Counted from the first letter of the stretch, positions 39,301 through 52,736 are shown. The stretch is DNA of 64,000 nt from Hermatobates lingyangjiaoensis (GCA_026182355.1 JAPFBL010000258.1:425501-489500); one strand, 5' to 3'. Notes: generated by a model from the sequence alone, not told the origin. Numbers and translations are program-made.

Positions 39301-42300
39301 GGTGTGCGACCTACTGCTTTGTTATGAGTGTGTTTGCTTCCAGGTGTGCGACCTATTGCTTTGTTATGAGTGTGTATGCTTCCAGGTGTGCGACCTATTG
39401 CTTTGTGATGAGTGTGTATGCTTCCAGGTGTGCGACCTATTGCTTTGTTATGAGTGTGTATGCTTCCAGGTGTGCGACCTATTGCTTTGTTATGAGTGTG
39501 TATGCTTCCAGGTGAGCGACCTATTGCTTTGTGATGAGTGTGTATGCTTCCAGGTGTGCGACCTATTGCTTTGTGATGAGTGTGTATGCTTCCAGGTGTG
39601 CGACCTATTGCTTTGTGATGAGTGTGTATGCTTCCAGGTGTGCGACCTATTGCTTTGTTATGAGTGTGTATGCTTCCAGGTGTGCGACCTATTGCTTTGT
39701 GATGAGTGTGTATGCTTCCAGGTGTGCGACCTATTGCTTTGTGATGAGTGTGTATGCTTCCAGGTGTGCGACCTATTGCTTTGTTATGAGTGTGTATGCT
39801 TCCAGGTGTGCGACCTATTGCTTTGTGATGAGTGTGTATGCTTCCAGGTGTGCGACCTATTGCTTTGTGATGAGTGTGTATGCTTCCAGGTGTGCGACCT
39901 ATTGCTTTGTGATGAGTGTGTATGCTTCCAGGTGTGCGACCTATTGCTTTGTTATGAGTGTGTATGCTTCCAGGTGTGCGACCTATTGCTTTGTGATGAG
40001 TGTGTATGCTTCCAGGTGTGCGACCTATTGCTTTGTGATGAGTGTGTATGCTTCCAGGTGAGCGACCTATTGCTTTGTTGATGAGTGTGTATGCTTCCAG
40101 GTGTGCGACCTATTGCTTTGTGATGAGTGTGTATGCTTCCAGTGTGTGCGACCTATTGCTTTGTGATGAGTGTGTATGCTTCCAGGTGTGCGACCTATTG
40201 CTTTGTTATGAGTGTGTATGCTTCCAGGTGTGCGACCTATTGCTTTGTGATGAGTGTGTATGCTTCCAGGTGTGCGACCTATTGCTTTGTGATGAGTGTG
40301 TATGCTTCCAGGTGTGCGACCTATTGCTTTGTGATGAGTGTGTATGCTTCCAGGTGTGCGACCTATTGCTTTGTGATGAGTGTGTATGCTTCCAGGTGTG
40401 CGACCTATTGCTTTGTGATGAGTGTGTATGCTTCCAGGTGTGCGACCTATTGCTTTGTGATGAGTGTGTATGCTTCCAGGTGTGCGACCTATTGCTTTGT
40501 GATGAGTTGTATGCTTCCAGGTGTGCGACCTATTGCTTTGTTATGAGTGTGTATGCTTCCAGGTGTGCGACCTATTGCTTTGTGATGAGTGTGTATGCTT
40601 CCAGGTGTGCGACCTATTGCTTTGTGATGAGTGTGTATGCTTCCAGGTGTGCGACCTATTGCTTTGTTATGAGTGTGTATGCTTCCAGGTGTGCGACCTA
40701 TTGCTTTGTTATGAGTGTGTATGCTTCCAGGTGTGCGACCTATTGCTTTGTGATGAGTGTGTATGCTTCCAGGTGTAGCGACCTATTGCTTTGTGATGAG
40801 TGTGTATGCTTCCAGGTGTGCGACCTATTGCTTTGTTATGAGTGTGTATGCTTCCAGGTGTGCGACCTATTGCTTTGTGATGAGTGTGTATGCTTCCAGG
40901 TGTGCGACCTATTGCTTTGTTATGAGTGTGTATGCTTCCAGGTGTGCGACCTATTGCTTTGTGATGAGTGTGTATGCTTCCAGGTGTGCGACCTATTGCT
41001 TTGTTATGAGTGTGTATGCTTCCAGGTGTGCGACCTATTGCTTTGTTATGAGTGTGTATGCTTCCAGGTGTGCGACCTATTGCTTTGTGATGAGTGTGTA
41101 TGCTTCCAGGTGTGCGACCTATTGCTTTGTTATGAGTGTGTATGCTTCCAGGTGTGCGACCTATTGCTTTGTGATGAGTGTGTATGCTTCCAGGTGTGCG
41201 ACCTATTGCTTTGTGATGAGTGTGTATGCTTCCAGGTGAGCGACCTATTGCTTTGTGATGAGTGTGTATGCTTCCAGGTGTGCGACCTATTGCTTTGTGA
41301 TGAGTGTGTATGCTTCCAGGTGTGCGACCTATTGCTTTGTTATGAGTGTTGTATGCTTCCAGGTGTGCGACCTATTGCTTTGTTATGAGTGTGTATGCTT
41401 CCAGGTGTGCGACCTATTGCTTTGTGATGAGTGTGTATGCTTCCAGGTGTGCGACCTATTGCTTTGTGATGAGTGTGTATGCTTCCAGGTGTGCGACCTA
41501 TTGCTTTGTTATGAGTGTGTATGCTTCCAGGTGTGCGACCTATTGCTTGTGATGTGTTTGTATGCTTCCAGGTGTGCGACCTATTGCTTTGTGATGAGTG
41601 TGTATGCTTCCAGGTGTGCGACCTATTGCTTTGTGATGAGTGTGTATGCTTCCAGGTGTGCGACCTATTGCTTTGTGATGAGTGTGTATGCTTCCAGGTG
41701 TGCGACCTATTGCTTTGTTATGAGTGTGTATGCTTCCAGGTGTGCGACCTATTGCTTTGTTGATGAGTGTGTATGCTTCCAGGTGAGCGACCTATTGCTT
41801 TGTGATGAGTGTGTATGCTTCCAGGTGTGCGACCTATTGCTTTGTTATGAGTGTGTATGCTTCCAGGTGTGCGACCTATTGCTTTGTTATGAGTGTGTAT
41901 GCTTCCAGGTGTAGCGACCTATTGCTTTGTGATGAGTGTGTATGCTTCCAGGTGAGCGACCTATTGCTTTGTGATGAGTGTGTATGCTTCCAGGTGTGCG
42001 ACCTATTGCTTTGTTATGAGTGTGTATGCTTCCAGGTGTGCGACCTATTGCTTTGTGATGAGTGTGTATGCTTCCAGGTGTGCGACCTATTGCTTTGTTG
42101 ATGAGTGTGTATGCTTCCAGGTGTGCGACCTATTGCTTTGTGATGAGTGTGTATGCTTCCAGGTGTGCGACCTATTGCTTTGTTATGAGTGTGTATGCTT
42201 CCAGGTGTGCGACCTATTGCTTTGTGATGAGTGTGTATGCTTCCAGGTGTGCGACCTATTGCTTTGTGATGAGTGTGTATGCTTCCAGGTGTGCGACCTA

Positions 42301-45300
42301 TTGCTTTGTTATGAGTGTGTATGCTTCCAGGTGTGCGACCTATTGCTTTGTGATGAGTGTGTATGCTTCCAGGTGTGCGACCTATTGCTTTGTTATGAGT
42401 GTGTATGCTTCCAGGTGAGCGACCTATTGCTTTGTGATGAGTGTGTATGCTTCCAGGTGTGCGACCTATTGCTTTGTGATGAGTGTGTATGCTTCCAGGT
42501 GTGCGACCTATTGCTTTGTTATGAGTGTGTATGCTTCCAGGTGTGCGACCTATTGCTTTGTTGATGAGTGTGTATGCTTCCAGGTGAGCGACCTATTGCT
42601 TTGTGATGAGTGTGTATGCTTCCAGGTGTGCGACCTATTGCTTTGTGATGAGTGTGTATGCTTCCAGGTGTGCGACCTATTGCTTTGTTATGAGTGTGTA
42701 TGCTTCCAGGTGTGCGACCTATTGCTTTGTGATGAGTGTGTATGCTTCCAGGTGTGCGACCTATTGCTTTGTGATGAGTGTGTATGCTTCCAGGTGAGCG
42801 ACCTATTGCTTTGTTGTGAGTGTGTATGCTTCCAGGTGTGCGACCTATTGCTTTGTGATGAGTGTGTATGCTTCCAGGTGTGCGACCTATTGCTTTGTGA
42901 TGAGTGTGTATGCTTCCAGGTGTGCGACCTATTGCTTTGTTATGAGTGTGTATGCTTCCAGGTGAGCGACCTATTGCTTTGTGATGAGTGTGTATGCTTC
43001 CAGGTGTGCGACCTATTGCTTTGTGATGAGTGTGTATGCTTCCAGGTGTGCGACCTATTGCTTTGTGATGAGTGTGTATGCTTCCAGGTGTGCGACCTAT
43101 AATGCTTTGTGATGAGTGTGTATGATTCCAGGTGAGCGACGGCTATTGCTTTGTGATGAGTGTGTATGCTTCCAGGTGAGCGACCTATTGCTTTGTATGA
43201 GTGAATGTATGTCTTTCCAGGTGAATGCGACCTATTGCTATTGTGATGAAAAGTGTGTATGCTTCCAGGTAGTAGAACGACCAATATTGCTTTGTGATGT
43301 AGTGTGTATGCTTCCAGGTACGGCGACTCTATTGCATTTGTGATGAGTGTGTATGCTTCCAGGTGTGCGACCTATTGCTATTGTTATGAGTGTGTATGCT
43401 TCCAGGTGTGCGACCTATTGCTTTGATGATAAGAGTAGTAGTATGCTTCCAGGTGTGCGACCTATTGCTTTGTTATGAGTGTGTATGCATTCCAGGTGTA
43501 GCGACACTATTGCTTTGTTATGAGTGTGTAAAAATGCTTCCAGGATGATGCGACCTATTGCTTTGGGTTATTTGAGTAAGTGTATGCTTCACAGGTGTGC
43601 GACCTATTGCTCTTGATTATGATTTTGTGTGTATGCTTCCAGGTGAGCGACCTATTGCATTTGTGATGAGTGTGTATGCTTCCAGGTGTAGCTGACCTAT
43701 TGCTTTGTATGAGTGTGTATGACTGTCCAGGTGATGCGACCTATTGCTTTGTATATGAGTGTGTATGCTAATCCAGGTGTGCGACCTATTGCTTTGTGAG
43801 TGAAAGTGTGTATGCTTCCAGGTGAGACGACCTATTGCTTTGTGATGAGTGTGGGTATGCTTCCAGCGTGATGCGACCTATTGCTTTGTGATGAGTGTGT
43901 ATGCTTCCAGGTCCGTGCGACCTTATTGCTTTGTTATGAGTGTGTATGCTTCCAGGTGTGCGACCTATTGCTTCTGTGAAATGAGTGTGTATGCTTCCAG
44001 AGTGTGCGACCTATTAGCTTTGTAAAAAAAATGAGTGTGTATGCTTCCAGGTGAGCGACCTATTGCTTTGTTTGAGTGTGTATGCTTCCAGGTGTGCGAC
44101 CTATTGCTTTGTGATGAGTGTGTATGCTTCCAGGTGTGCAGATTCCTATTGCTTTGTATGAGTGTGTATGCTTCCAGGTGGCGACCATTGCTTTGTTATG
44201 AGTTGTATGCTTCCGGTGTGCGACCTATTTTGAATGAGCGTATCTGCAGAGTGGACCTTAGTTCTGGAGAGTGTGTATGCTTCCAGGTGTGCGACCTATT
44301 GCTTTGTATGAGTGTGTATGCTTCCAGGTGTGCAGACCTATTGACAAAGGTTTTGATTCTCAGGTGATTGGAATCCAGGAGAAACAGCGGCTTTCATTGT
44401 CCAACTATTGCTCGCATTGGTAGCCAGAAACCACTCAAGAAAATAGCTAATGTATAATTCTTTCCAAGGTGAAACAATCCAGTTGATAAAAGGCAGAAAA
44501 AGGTTCATTCCAAGGGTAATAAGAAACACCTAATACCTTACTTCTTTTTTATTATTTAAGTAACAAGTAACCGGCAATTGTATAATCGTGTAACTGTTTG
44601 ACTTAGTGAAACTATTATTAACGTAATAGCTCTCCTGACATACGCTGTACTGCCTTAGCTATAATATATTAAATTTGAACAAGAATAAAAACTCAAATAA
44701 GACATCTATAGTGGCCTACACTCAATTTTATTATAAGTGTGCACAATATCAAACTCGTTAACAACCAACTGATATTTTGTTTGATTACTCAAACACAAAC
44801 ATCCATCATGCCAAGGAATGCATAAGAAAATATATGTTTGGGGTTAAATTTTGACATTTAACAAATTTATTCTTCTAACATATCGTATTAACTCCTTAGG
44901 ACAATTCAGATTTTTTTTTTTAATACATTTCAAAGTAACAATTTTATTTCACAATTGGTAATTATGGATACTTCGGCCCCACTCGGTTAAACTTGACCAT
45001 TCTCGTGATATCATCGGTCTTAATCGGGTAACATCGGTCGCACTCGGGCATGACACACGTAGTTGCTTGCGTATTAATATATAGGATGTTTATGTAGAAG
45101 AAGCAAGTGTGCGATAGAGGCAGAGAAGGCGTGAAAAGGGTAGAGGGAGAGAGTGAGAAGGATATAAACAATGAAGATGGTGGCTGGGGTATCCATACTC
45201 ACAGTCCGTATTCGATCCTTCGAATACGACTACTTTCGTATACTCATTCGTACACTCATTCAGTTACCCATTGCGAATCCAGTTTCTTGATCACTTGACA

Positions 45301-48300
45301 CTCTCAATATTTATCCCATCACATAGATATATCAACTTACAGCTTCCTACAGTGCAAAATTATTGTAAGCCAGAAATTTACTTTCAACATCGTTGGTAAA
45401 AAAAAAATAATATATTATTATTTAGGAACTGGCCTACTTATATTACACAATTTAATGTTAGGATTCATTTGTAACAGGTACAAATGCTTTATTCATGAAT
45501 GATTTGTATAATTATTGTAGTTGGCAAGATTTCCTCAGGACGGAGAAAAAAGAACAGTAGAAAAAAAGACACTCGGTAGAGTAAATTTATTAGTGTTAGA
45601 ATTTCTTAATACAACAGAGGACAATCAGAAACAGATAAAAAACGATGCAGCAGAGATGGTGAGACACTAGATGCAGATCACTCGCAGTCTCAAGCTTGAG
45701 GGCGGACTGAAGAAGTATTACCAGTCTACGTTGCTGGTCGCTTGAGGCAATGGTGCAAGTGCTAAGCAAATCGTTCGTTATGATTGGCGGGAATGAGTAG
45801 GAGTTGGCGGGAGGTGGCTGACGTCGTAATCTGTGGTGGGGAGAAGGGAAAACGGGGTACTTGATAAGAACGAATCCGATACGACTACTTTGTATTCGTA
45901 TCATAAGAGGTCGACCGAAAACGTATCGAAGTATTCGAAAGTAGTCGTGTTGGTATCGGACCGCGTATTCGACTACATGAGTGTTTCTCAAACTTTTTTA
46001 ATTATTGTCCCCCTTAAGACACCATTTGATTTGCCACCGCCCCCTAAAGAATTTAATTATATAATATACAATATTTTTTACATTTCAAAATATATTACAT
46101 GTAAATAACTTCTAAGGTGCAGAAAAATGTTAGATAAACTCTGATTATTCTTTGACAAGAATTGAATTTACACAAACAAGTTTATAAAACGAACAGAAAT
46201 GTTCAGTGGCAATTGTCTGTCGTGTGGACAGCGCTTATGGCAGTTTATCATTCGTACATAATGGTAACATGTAATATCTAGAGATGTACTTGACTATGTA
46301 GAAACCTGTCTTTCATTTATTCTTCAGAAATAAATAAAAATGATTAAAGAAAATTCCAAATATTTAAAAATTCTTTACAAAGGTCAGGGTTCCCGCCCCA
46401 AATTAAAGGCATAAAGAGCCTTTTTTTCTAAAAGGATTTTTAACTCATTACTAGCAATAAATTAATAATGTATGAACTTGATAAGTTTACATACACAAAA
46501 TAGTTTTTTTTTTCCTATTACAACTACCCTTATCGGGGTAACAAGTAACAGCGATCCATGCTACATAAAGGTGGAATAAAGAGTGGAGAAACCACCCATT
46601 GGTAGTACTCCATATAGACTGTTAGGATCACTTGCAACTAGTGATCCTACATTTCACTTGACATCCTACTAGTGAACTTGACAGCCAACATTTCAGAGCA
46701 GGTCTCGGGGCCAACATCTTTTCAGCCTTCTAATAGGGTTGCTAGGAATCTGGAGAGATGATAATTCGTGAATGAAAGGATTTATAGTGGTGGGCAAAGA
46801 TTCATGGAATTTGCGGTATCGGGATTGGATTTCTTGGTGGATGAAGGGAATTTTAAGATCTTTGTGTATGGTATCGTTCGAAACATAGAAGGGAGCTTGC
46901 ACAATTTTGCGAAGGATTTTGGATTGGGCTGCTTGAATTCTTTGGATGTTTGAATGCTTGGTTGATCCCCAGATTTCTAGTCCATAAGTCCAGATCGGTT
47001 TAAGTATAGCAGTGTATATTAGTCTTTTGTTTTGTAGTGTCAGATTTGATCTGTTGTCAAGAAGTCTAGATAGCGTTTTGTATCGTCTCAGTAGGTCTTG
47101 TCGTTTCAGTCTTGTATGTGGATTCCATGTTAATCGTTTGTCGATGTACATCCCCAGGTATCGCACTACGTTAGCAACTGGGAGGGGAGATTGGTTAATA
47201 TAAACAGGAGGACATCTTTGTTTTCGTAGTGTGAACGTAATATGGGTGGATTTCTCAGTGTTTAATTTAATTCTTTTCTTCTGGCACCAAGATTCCAAAA
47301 TGAGTAAATGTTCTTGGAGGGATTGAGTGGAGCTGATAGGATCTGAGTCACTGGATAATATTGCTGTGTCATCTGCAAAGGTGAAAATAGTAGTTTTGGA
47401 ATGGGTTGGGATATCAGCAGTGTATATTTGGTAAAGAGTGGGAGCCAATACGCTCCCCTGAGGCACACCAGCATTTACAGGAAAATAGGGAGAAAGAGCA
47501 GTTCCTTCACAAACCCGGAAATATACACGAAATAGAGTGTGGTATTTACTCATACTGGGGTAAATAGATAAATCAAAGTCTCCGCACATCAAAAAGAAGC
47601 TTTTTTTATTCTACGCGTTTCGAACAGTTCGTGTTTTTCATCAGGCAAACTTGTACCATACAAATTACAAAAATAACAGGAATTGTATACAATGAAATAA
47701 AAAAAGAATGACATAGCCAAATGTAGGAGTAGACGATCTACCAGAGTCCAGCCTTCATCTGAGAAATTTAGGTCATGACCTAAAATTGAAGTCTAATGCA
47801 TTCCTACATTTGAGTATGTCATTCTTTTTTTATTTCATTGCATACAATTCCTGTTATGTTTGTAACTTTTAAGTTGTAATTTGTATTGTAGAAGTTTACC
47901 TGATGAAAAACACGAACTGTTCGAAACGCGTAGAATAAAAAAAGCTTCTTTTTTTATGTATGGAGACTTTGATTTTTCTATTTACCCCAGTAAGAGTTGA
48001 GGCTGTTCTAGATGTTCTTCGATTTTACGTTTGATAAAGTAATTTACAACATTTTCAAGACAATGACTTGTAAAACTCCATTACCATGAAGCCTTTCTTC
48101 TTTGTCAAGACCAACGTTACTAATCTATTCTTGTGTCTTAGCTTGGATCTTGACAGCTGGATAAATGAAGCACCATCATCAAGTTCTGAAGATGATTTCG
48201 AAGAAATTGGCTCACCAACAACAAACAATTTATTTGTTTCTACTTCATCAGAAGTCCATTCCAAGTTTAATTCTAAAGAACCTACCGCTGATGAATTGGC

Positions 48301-48503
48301 AAAGGTAACAAAAACCGTTTTACTAATCTTTTTACAGTACTATTTTGTATTTATTATAAATATGCCTTGTCAGAGAACGAGGACTTATATAAATGTCAAT
48401 TTTAAAAACTGACTCAGTTGGGGTTTTGACTCTGACAAAGACCGCTTGTTACGGTTGAAAGATCTTAGTCTTGTTTTCCCATTTCTTATTGTGGTTTGAT
48501 CAT

Positions 48504-48599
<96 letters not shown>

Positions 48600-51500
48600 T
48601 AGTGAGAGACAGTGTGAGATTTTACGCGCAAAAAAAAAACAAAAAATCATTAATATAAAAGTTAAAACTGTTTTCATAAATAATATTTTCTATTACTAAT
48701 CTCTATGTGTTCACATTATTTTTCTTTCTTTATCGAGGTTTCGTCCAATGTTGAACAGTAAACCATAACACCAAACCTGGATGAAGAAAGAAAATTTGTT
48801 TGTTATATATATCTTCGACGTAAGAAATCATTTATTTATGTATTATATTTTGTATAAGCGTTGTTAGAAAGCAACGATTATATACATGTATATTCGTTCC
48901 ATAACAAGAAACAAAAAAAAAAAGAAAGAAATATTAATCTAAGAGTTGAAAGTATTTTCATATGTAAAATTTTCTGAGGAAGACAAATACAATCGACCTC
49001 GAGTTTTCGTACTTTCAAGTTTCCGGGGGGGGGGGGGGGGGGGGGGGTTTCTCTTCCGAATAGCATAAATTATCATCCGGGTATTGATAATTTACAATGA
49101 AGGTCGAGTGAGACCGAGTGACCTAGGCTACTCCAATTTCGTTATCTCATTATACCATTATACGAGGTGTGTAAATAAAGTAGTGAGGCTGATTTTTTTT
49201 AAATTTTCTATTCAAATATAATTACAATGTGATATTGTCACCTTCAAAATAGTTCCCTTCGGAAGCCACACAGCGCTGGAGACGGTCCTTCCAATCATTG
49301 TAGCATTGCTGGAACTCGGATTCTGGAATGGCCTTCAGCTGGTCGGTTACAGCAGTTTGTATGTTTTGTAGTGTCCCGAAATGAGTTCCCTTGAGGTGAT
49401 TTTTCAATCTCGGGAAGAGGAAAAAGTCACAAGGACTCAAGTCTGGTGAATAAGGAGGCTGAGGAGCAACAGGAATGTTTTTACTGGCCAAAAACCAAAA
49501 ACTTTCTGAGATCGTTTTGGTCTTGGGAAAGGTTTTTCGGAACCATTTTCGCACAAATTTTTCTCATCTCCAATTCATTGGTCAAAATGTGATGAACGGA
49601 GGTGTGATTCAAATTCAACTGTTCCCCGATCATTCTGACTGTCAAGCGTCGATCTGAACGCACAAGGTTCCGTACTCTGTTGACATTTTCATCGGTGTTT
49701 GCACTTGAAGGCCTTCCGCTTCGTGGTTCATCTTCAATCGACTCTCTTCCTTCTGAAAATTCCTTAAACCACCGAAAAACCTGTGCCTTTGATAAAACAC
49801 GTTCTCCATAGGCCTCCTGAAGTTTTTCAAAAGTTTCGGTTGCATTATGTCCAAGTCTGAAGCAAAATTTGATTGCACACCGCTGCTCAACTTTGAGGTC
49901 ACTCATTTTTAAAACGCTCAAGAAAAAACCATTTCACGAAAACCAACGCTACGGACAAACAAATGACTGTGGCGAGTTCAGATTCATACTGGAGGCGCAT
50001 CACACGTGCACCTGACGCTACTCAAGGCCACGCGTCTCCAGCGTTGCCAGATCGAAAGCGACGTTGCCAGTCTCACTACTTTATTTACCCACCTCGTAAG
50101 CAAACTATACCTTCATTATGCATTAGTAATATTATTATTACGTATTTTAATGTTATCAAGAATTCACATAAACACGTAAAATAACAATAAATGATCAAAC
50201 CACAATATGAAATGGGCAAAAGCACTAACATTTTTAACCGTAACAAGAGGTCTTCGTCAGTCTAGAGTAAATTTTTCATTTACTAAATACAAGTAATATA
50301 TGCAAATTAATATTAAATAAGACCAAAATTCATTAAACTGTGTTTTGTATATATATATATATATATATATGAAAACAAACCACAAGGAAAAAAAAAGAAA
50401 TAGATGGAAAAAAATGCTCTGAGGCCTTTCAATTTATGTCATCAGAGAGCAAACAAGGTAAGAACTAGAAAGTAACATAAAAGGTATGTACAAGGAAGGT
50501 AACTAAACAGCTGGGAAAACAAGAGTCGAAAAGGCATAATAAGAGAAAAACAAAAAATACCCAATACAATTAAACAATGCAAAATGAACAATAAGAAAAT
50601 TAATTAAAATAAAAATATAAAAATATAAATAGAATAAGAAACAAGTGTTATATATAATTCCTAACTATAAACAATATATAATAAATATAAACAAATAGAT
50701 ACAAATTAAATTAATGCAATATCAAAAAATAAACAATATTAAATTATTAACAAAACAAGAATACATGAGAAAGTAATAAGTCAAATAAAAATTATGTTCT
50801 ATTATTAGAATCCACAATCTGGTCAGAGTTCATGTTCAACGTTGCAAGTACATTTTGAAGGTCACCCACAGGACCAATTTGCCTAACTATACCTTCAATT
50901 AAAATTTCATCCAATCTAAAAAGCCCATGACTTATATTTATTAGTTTATCAAAATTATACTTAATTAGGGCACTTTCTACTAAGTTCCTTTCCACATCAG
51001 ATGAGAGAAATATCAATTCTTTGGAATCTTCCCATTTTATTAAATGATTTTTTGAAATAATATGTTGGAACAAGGCACTTGATTCTTCTTGCCGCCTAAT
51101 AGTGTATTTATGTTGCTTCACTCTAGTAAGCAAACTTTTTCCCGTTTGTCCAACATATGAAAAATCACAATCTCTACAAGGAATCCTATAAACACAACCT
51201 TCCTTTTCTTTTCTTTCACAATTATTTACAAGTCTGTTTAATAATTTCCCACCACTACTGAAAACAACTGAAATATCCATTTTTTTCAAAAATACCGGGA
51301 TGTCTCTTAGAGTTTGATTAAAGGGAACAACCAGAAGGTTTCTATTTGTAAAGGGTTCTTTCTCATTTCTTGTTCTTAAGGATTCTTTAGTTTCTTTCAA
51401 AACTTTGTTTATTAGGGATCTTGGGTATCTTAATGATGAGGCAATTTGATAGATGTTTTCAATTTCATCATTCAGGAATTCTTCACTACACAATTTTAAC

Positions 51501-52736
51501 GCTCTTAAAAACATATTTCTGAAAACACCTTTTTTGACATTTGATGGATGAGCGGAGAAAAAATGCACATAAGAAGGAACATGGGTAGGTTTTCTATAAA
51601 TACTATATTTTAGATTATGCCCAAAACGATGTAAATTTAAATCAAGAAAAGGTAACTTATTATTGCTTTCAAGTTCTAAAGTGAATTCAATTGATGGAAC
51701 GCACTTATTAAGAGTATTCAAAAAATCTGCAACACATTCATTGTCCGGCCAAACACACAAAACATCATCCACGTATCGAAACCATCTAGCATTGCTTGGC
51801 AAAATCCTAGGAAGAAATTTCATTTCAAAACATTCCATAAAAATATTGCTTAAAACTGGGGAAAGACAATTTCCCATGGCTAAACCGAACTTTTGCCTAT
51901 AAAAAAAAAAATATCATATGTTGGACAAACGGGAAAAAGTTTGCTTACTAGAGTGAAGCAACATAAATACACTATTAGGCGGCAAGAAGAATCAAGTGCC
52001 TTGTTCCAACATATTATTTCAAAAAATCATTTAATAAAATGGGAAGATTCCAAAGAATTGATATTTCTCTCATCTGATGTGGAAAGGAACTTAGTAGAAA
52101 GTGCCCTAATTAAGTATAATTTTGATAAACTAATAAATATAAGTCATGGGCTTTTTAGATTGGATGAAATTTTAATTGAAGGTATAGTTAGGCAAATTGG
52201 TCCTGTGGGTGACCTTCAAAATGTACTTGCAACGTTGAACATGAACTCTGACCAGATTGTGGATTCTAATAATAGAACATAATTTTTATTTGACTTATTA
52301 CTTTCTCATGTATTCTTGTTTTGTTAATAATTTAATATTGTTTATTTTTTGATATTGCATTAATTTAATTTGTATCTATTTGTTTATATTTATTATATAT
52401 TGTTTATAGTTAGGAATTATATATAACACTTGTTTCTTATTCTATTTATATTTTTATATTTTTATTTTAATTAATTTTCTTATTGTTCATTTTGCATTGT
52501 TTAATTGTATTGGGTATTTTTTGTTTTTCTCTTATTATGCCTTTTCGACTCTTGTTTTCCCAGCTGTTTAGTTACCTTCCTTGTACATACCTTTTATGTT
52601 ACTTTCTAGTTCTTACCTTGTTTGCTCTCTGATGACATAAATTGAAAGGCCTCAGAGCATTTTTTTCCATCTGTTTTCTTTTTTTTCCTTGTGGTTTGTT
52701 TTCATTGATTGCATCACGTGTTTATTGTGATTTATC

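Larger units (their letters stand above)
47545..47995. mobile_element. Non-autonomous Penelope-like inverted-repeat element with two hammerheads
   Basis: Outer ends TACTGGGGTAAATAGA and its reverse TCTATTTACCCCAGTA; arms continue through GAAGC(T)n and the hammerhead. It lies at the break of the jockey copy. Confidence 0.8.

Noticed and set aside
34919..44343. CRISPR-like array
   Set aside because: Units are contiguous and nearly identical over all 42 bp, with no unique spacers, and the host is an animal.
34946..44367. Many overlapping long reading frames (up to 497 codons) in the 42-bp array as separate genes
   Set aside because: All are products of one stop-free 42-bp unit read in several frames and strands. 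There is no independent start, promoter or composition signal; the only frame with a link to a gene is the AP3D1 exon frame.
45596..45991. Minus-strand frame of 131 codons
   Set aside because: Overlaps E12 and its donor. No recognisable protein, and the composition looks random.
48486..48699. Frames rich in IY, CV and RE dipeptides
   Set aside because: Translation of the TA/TG/GA compound microsatellite.
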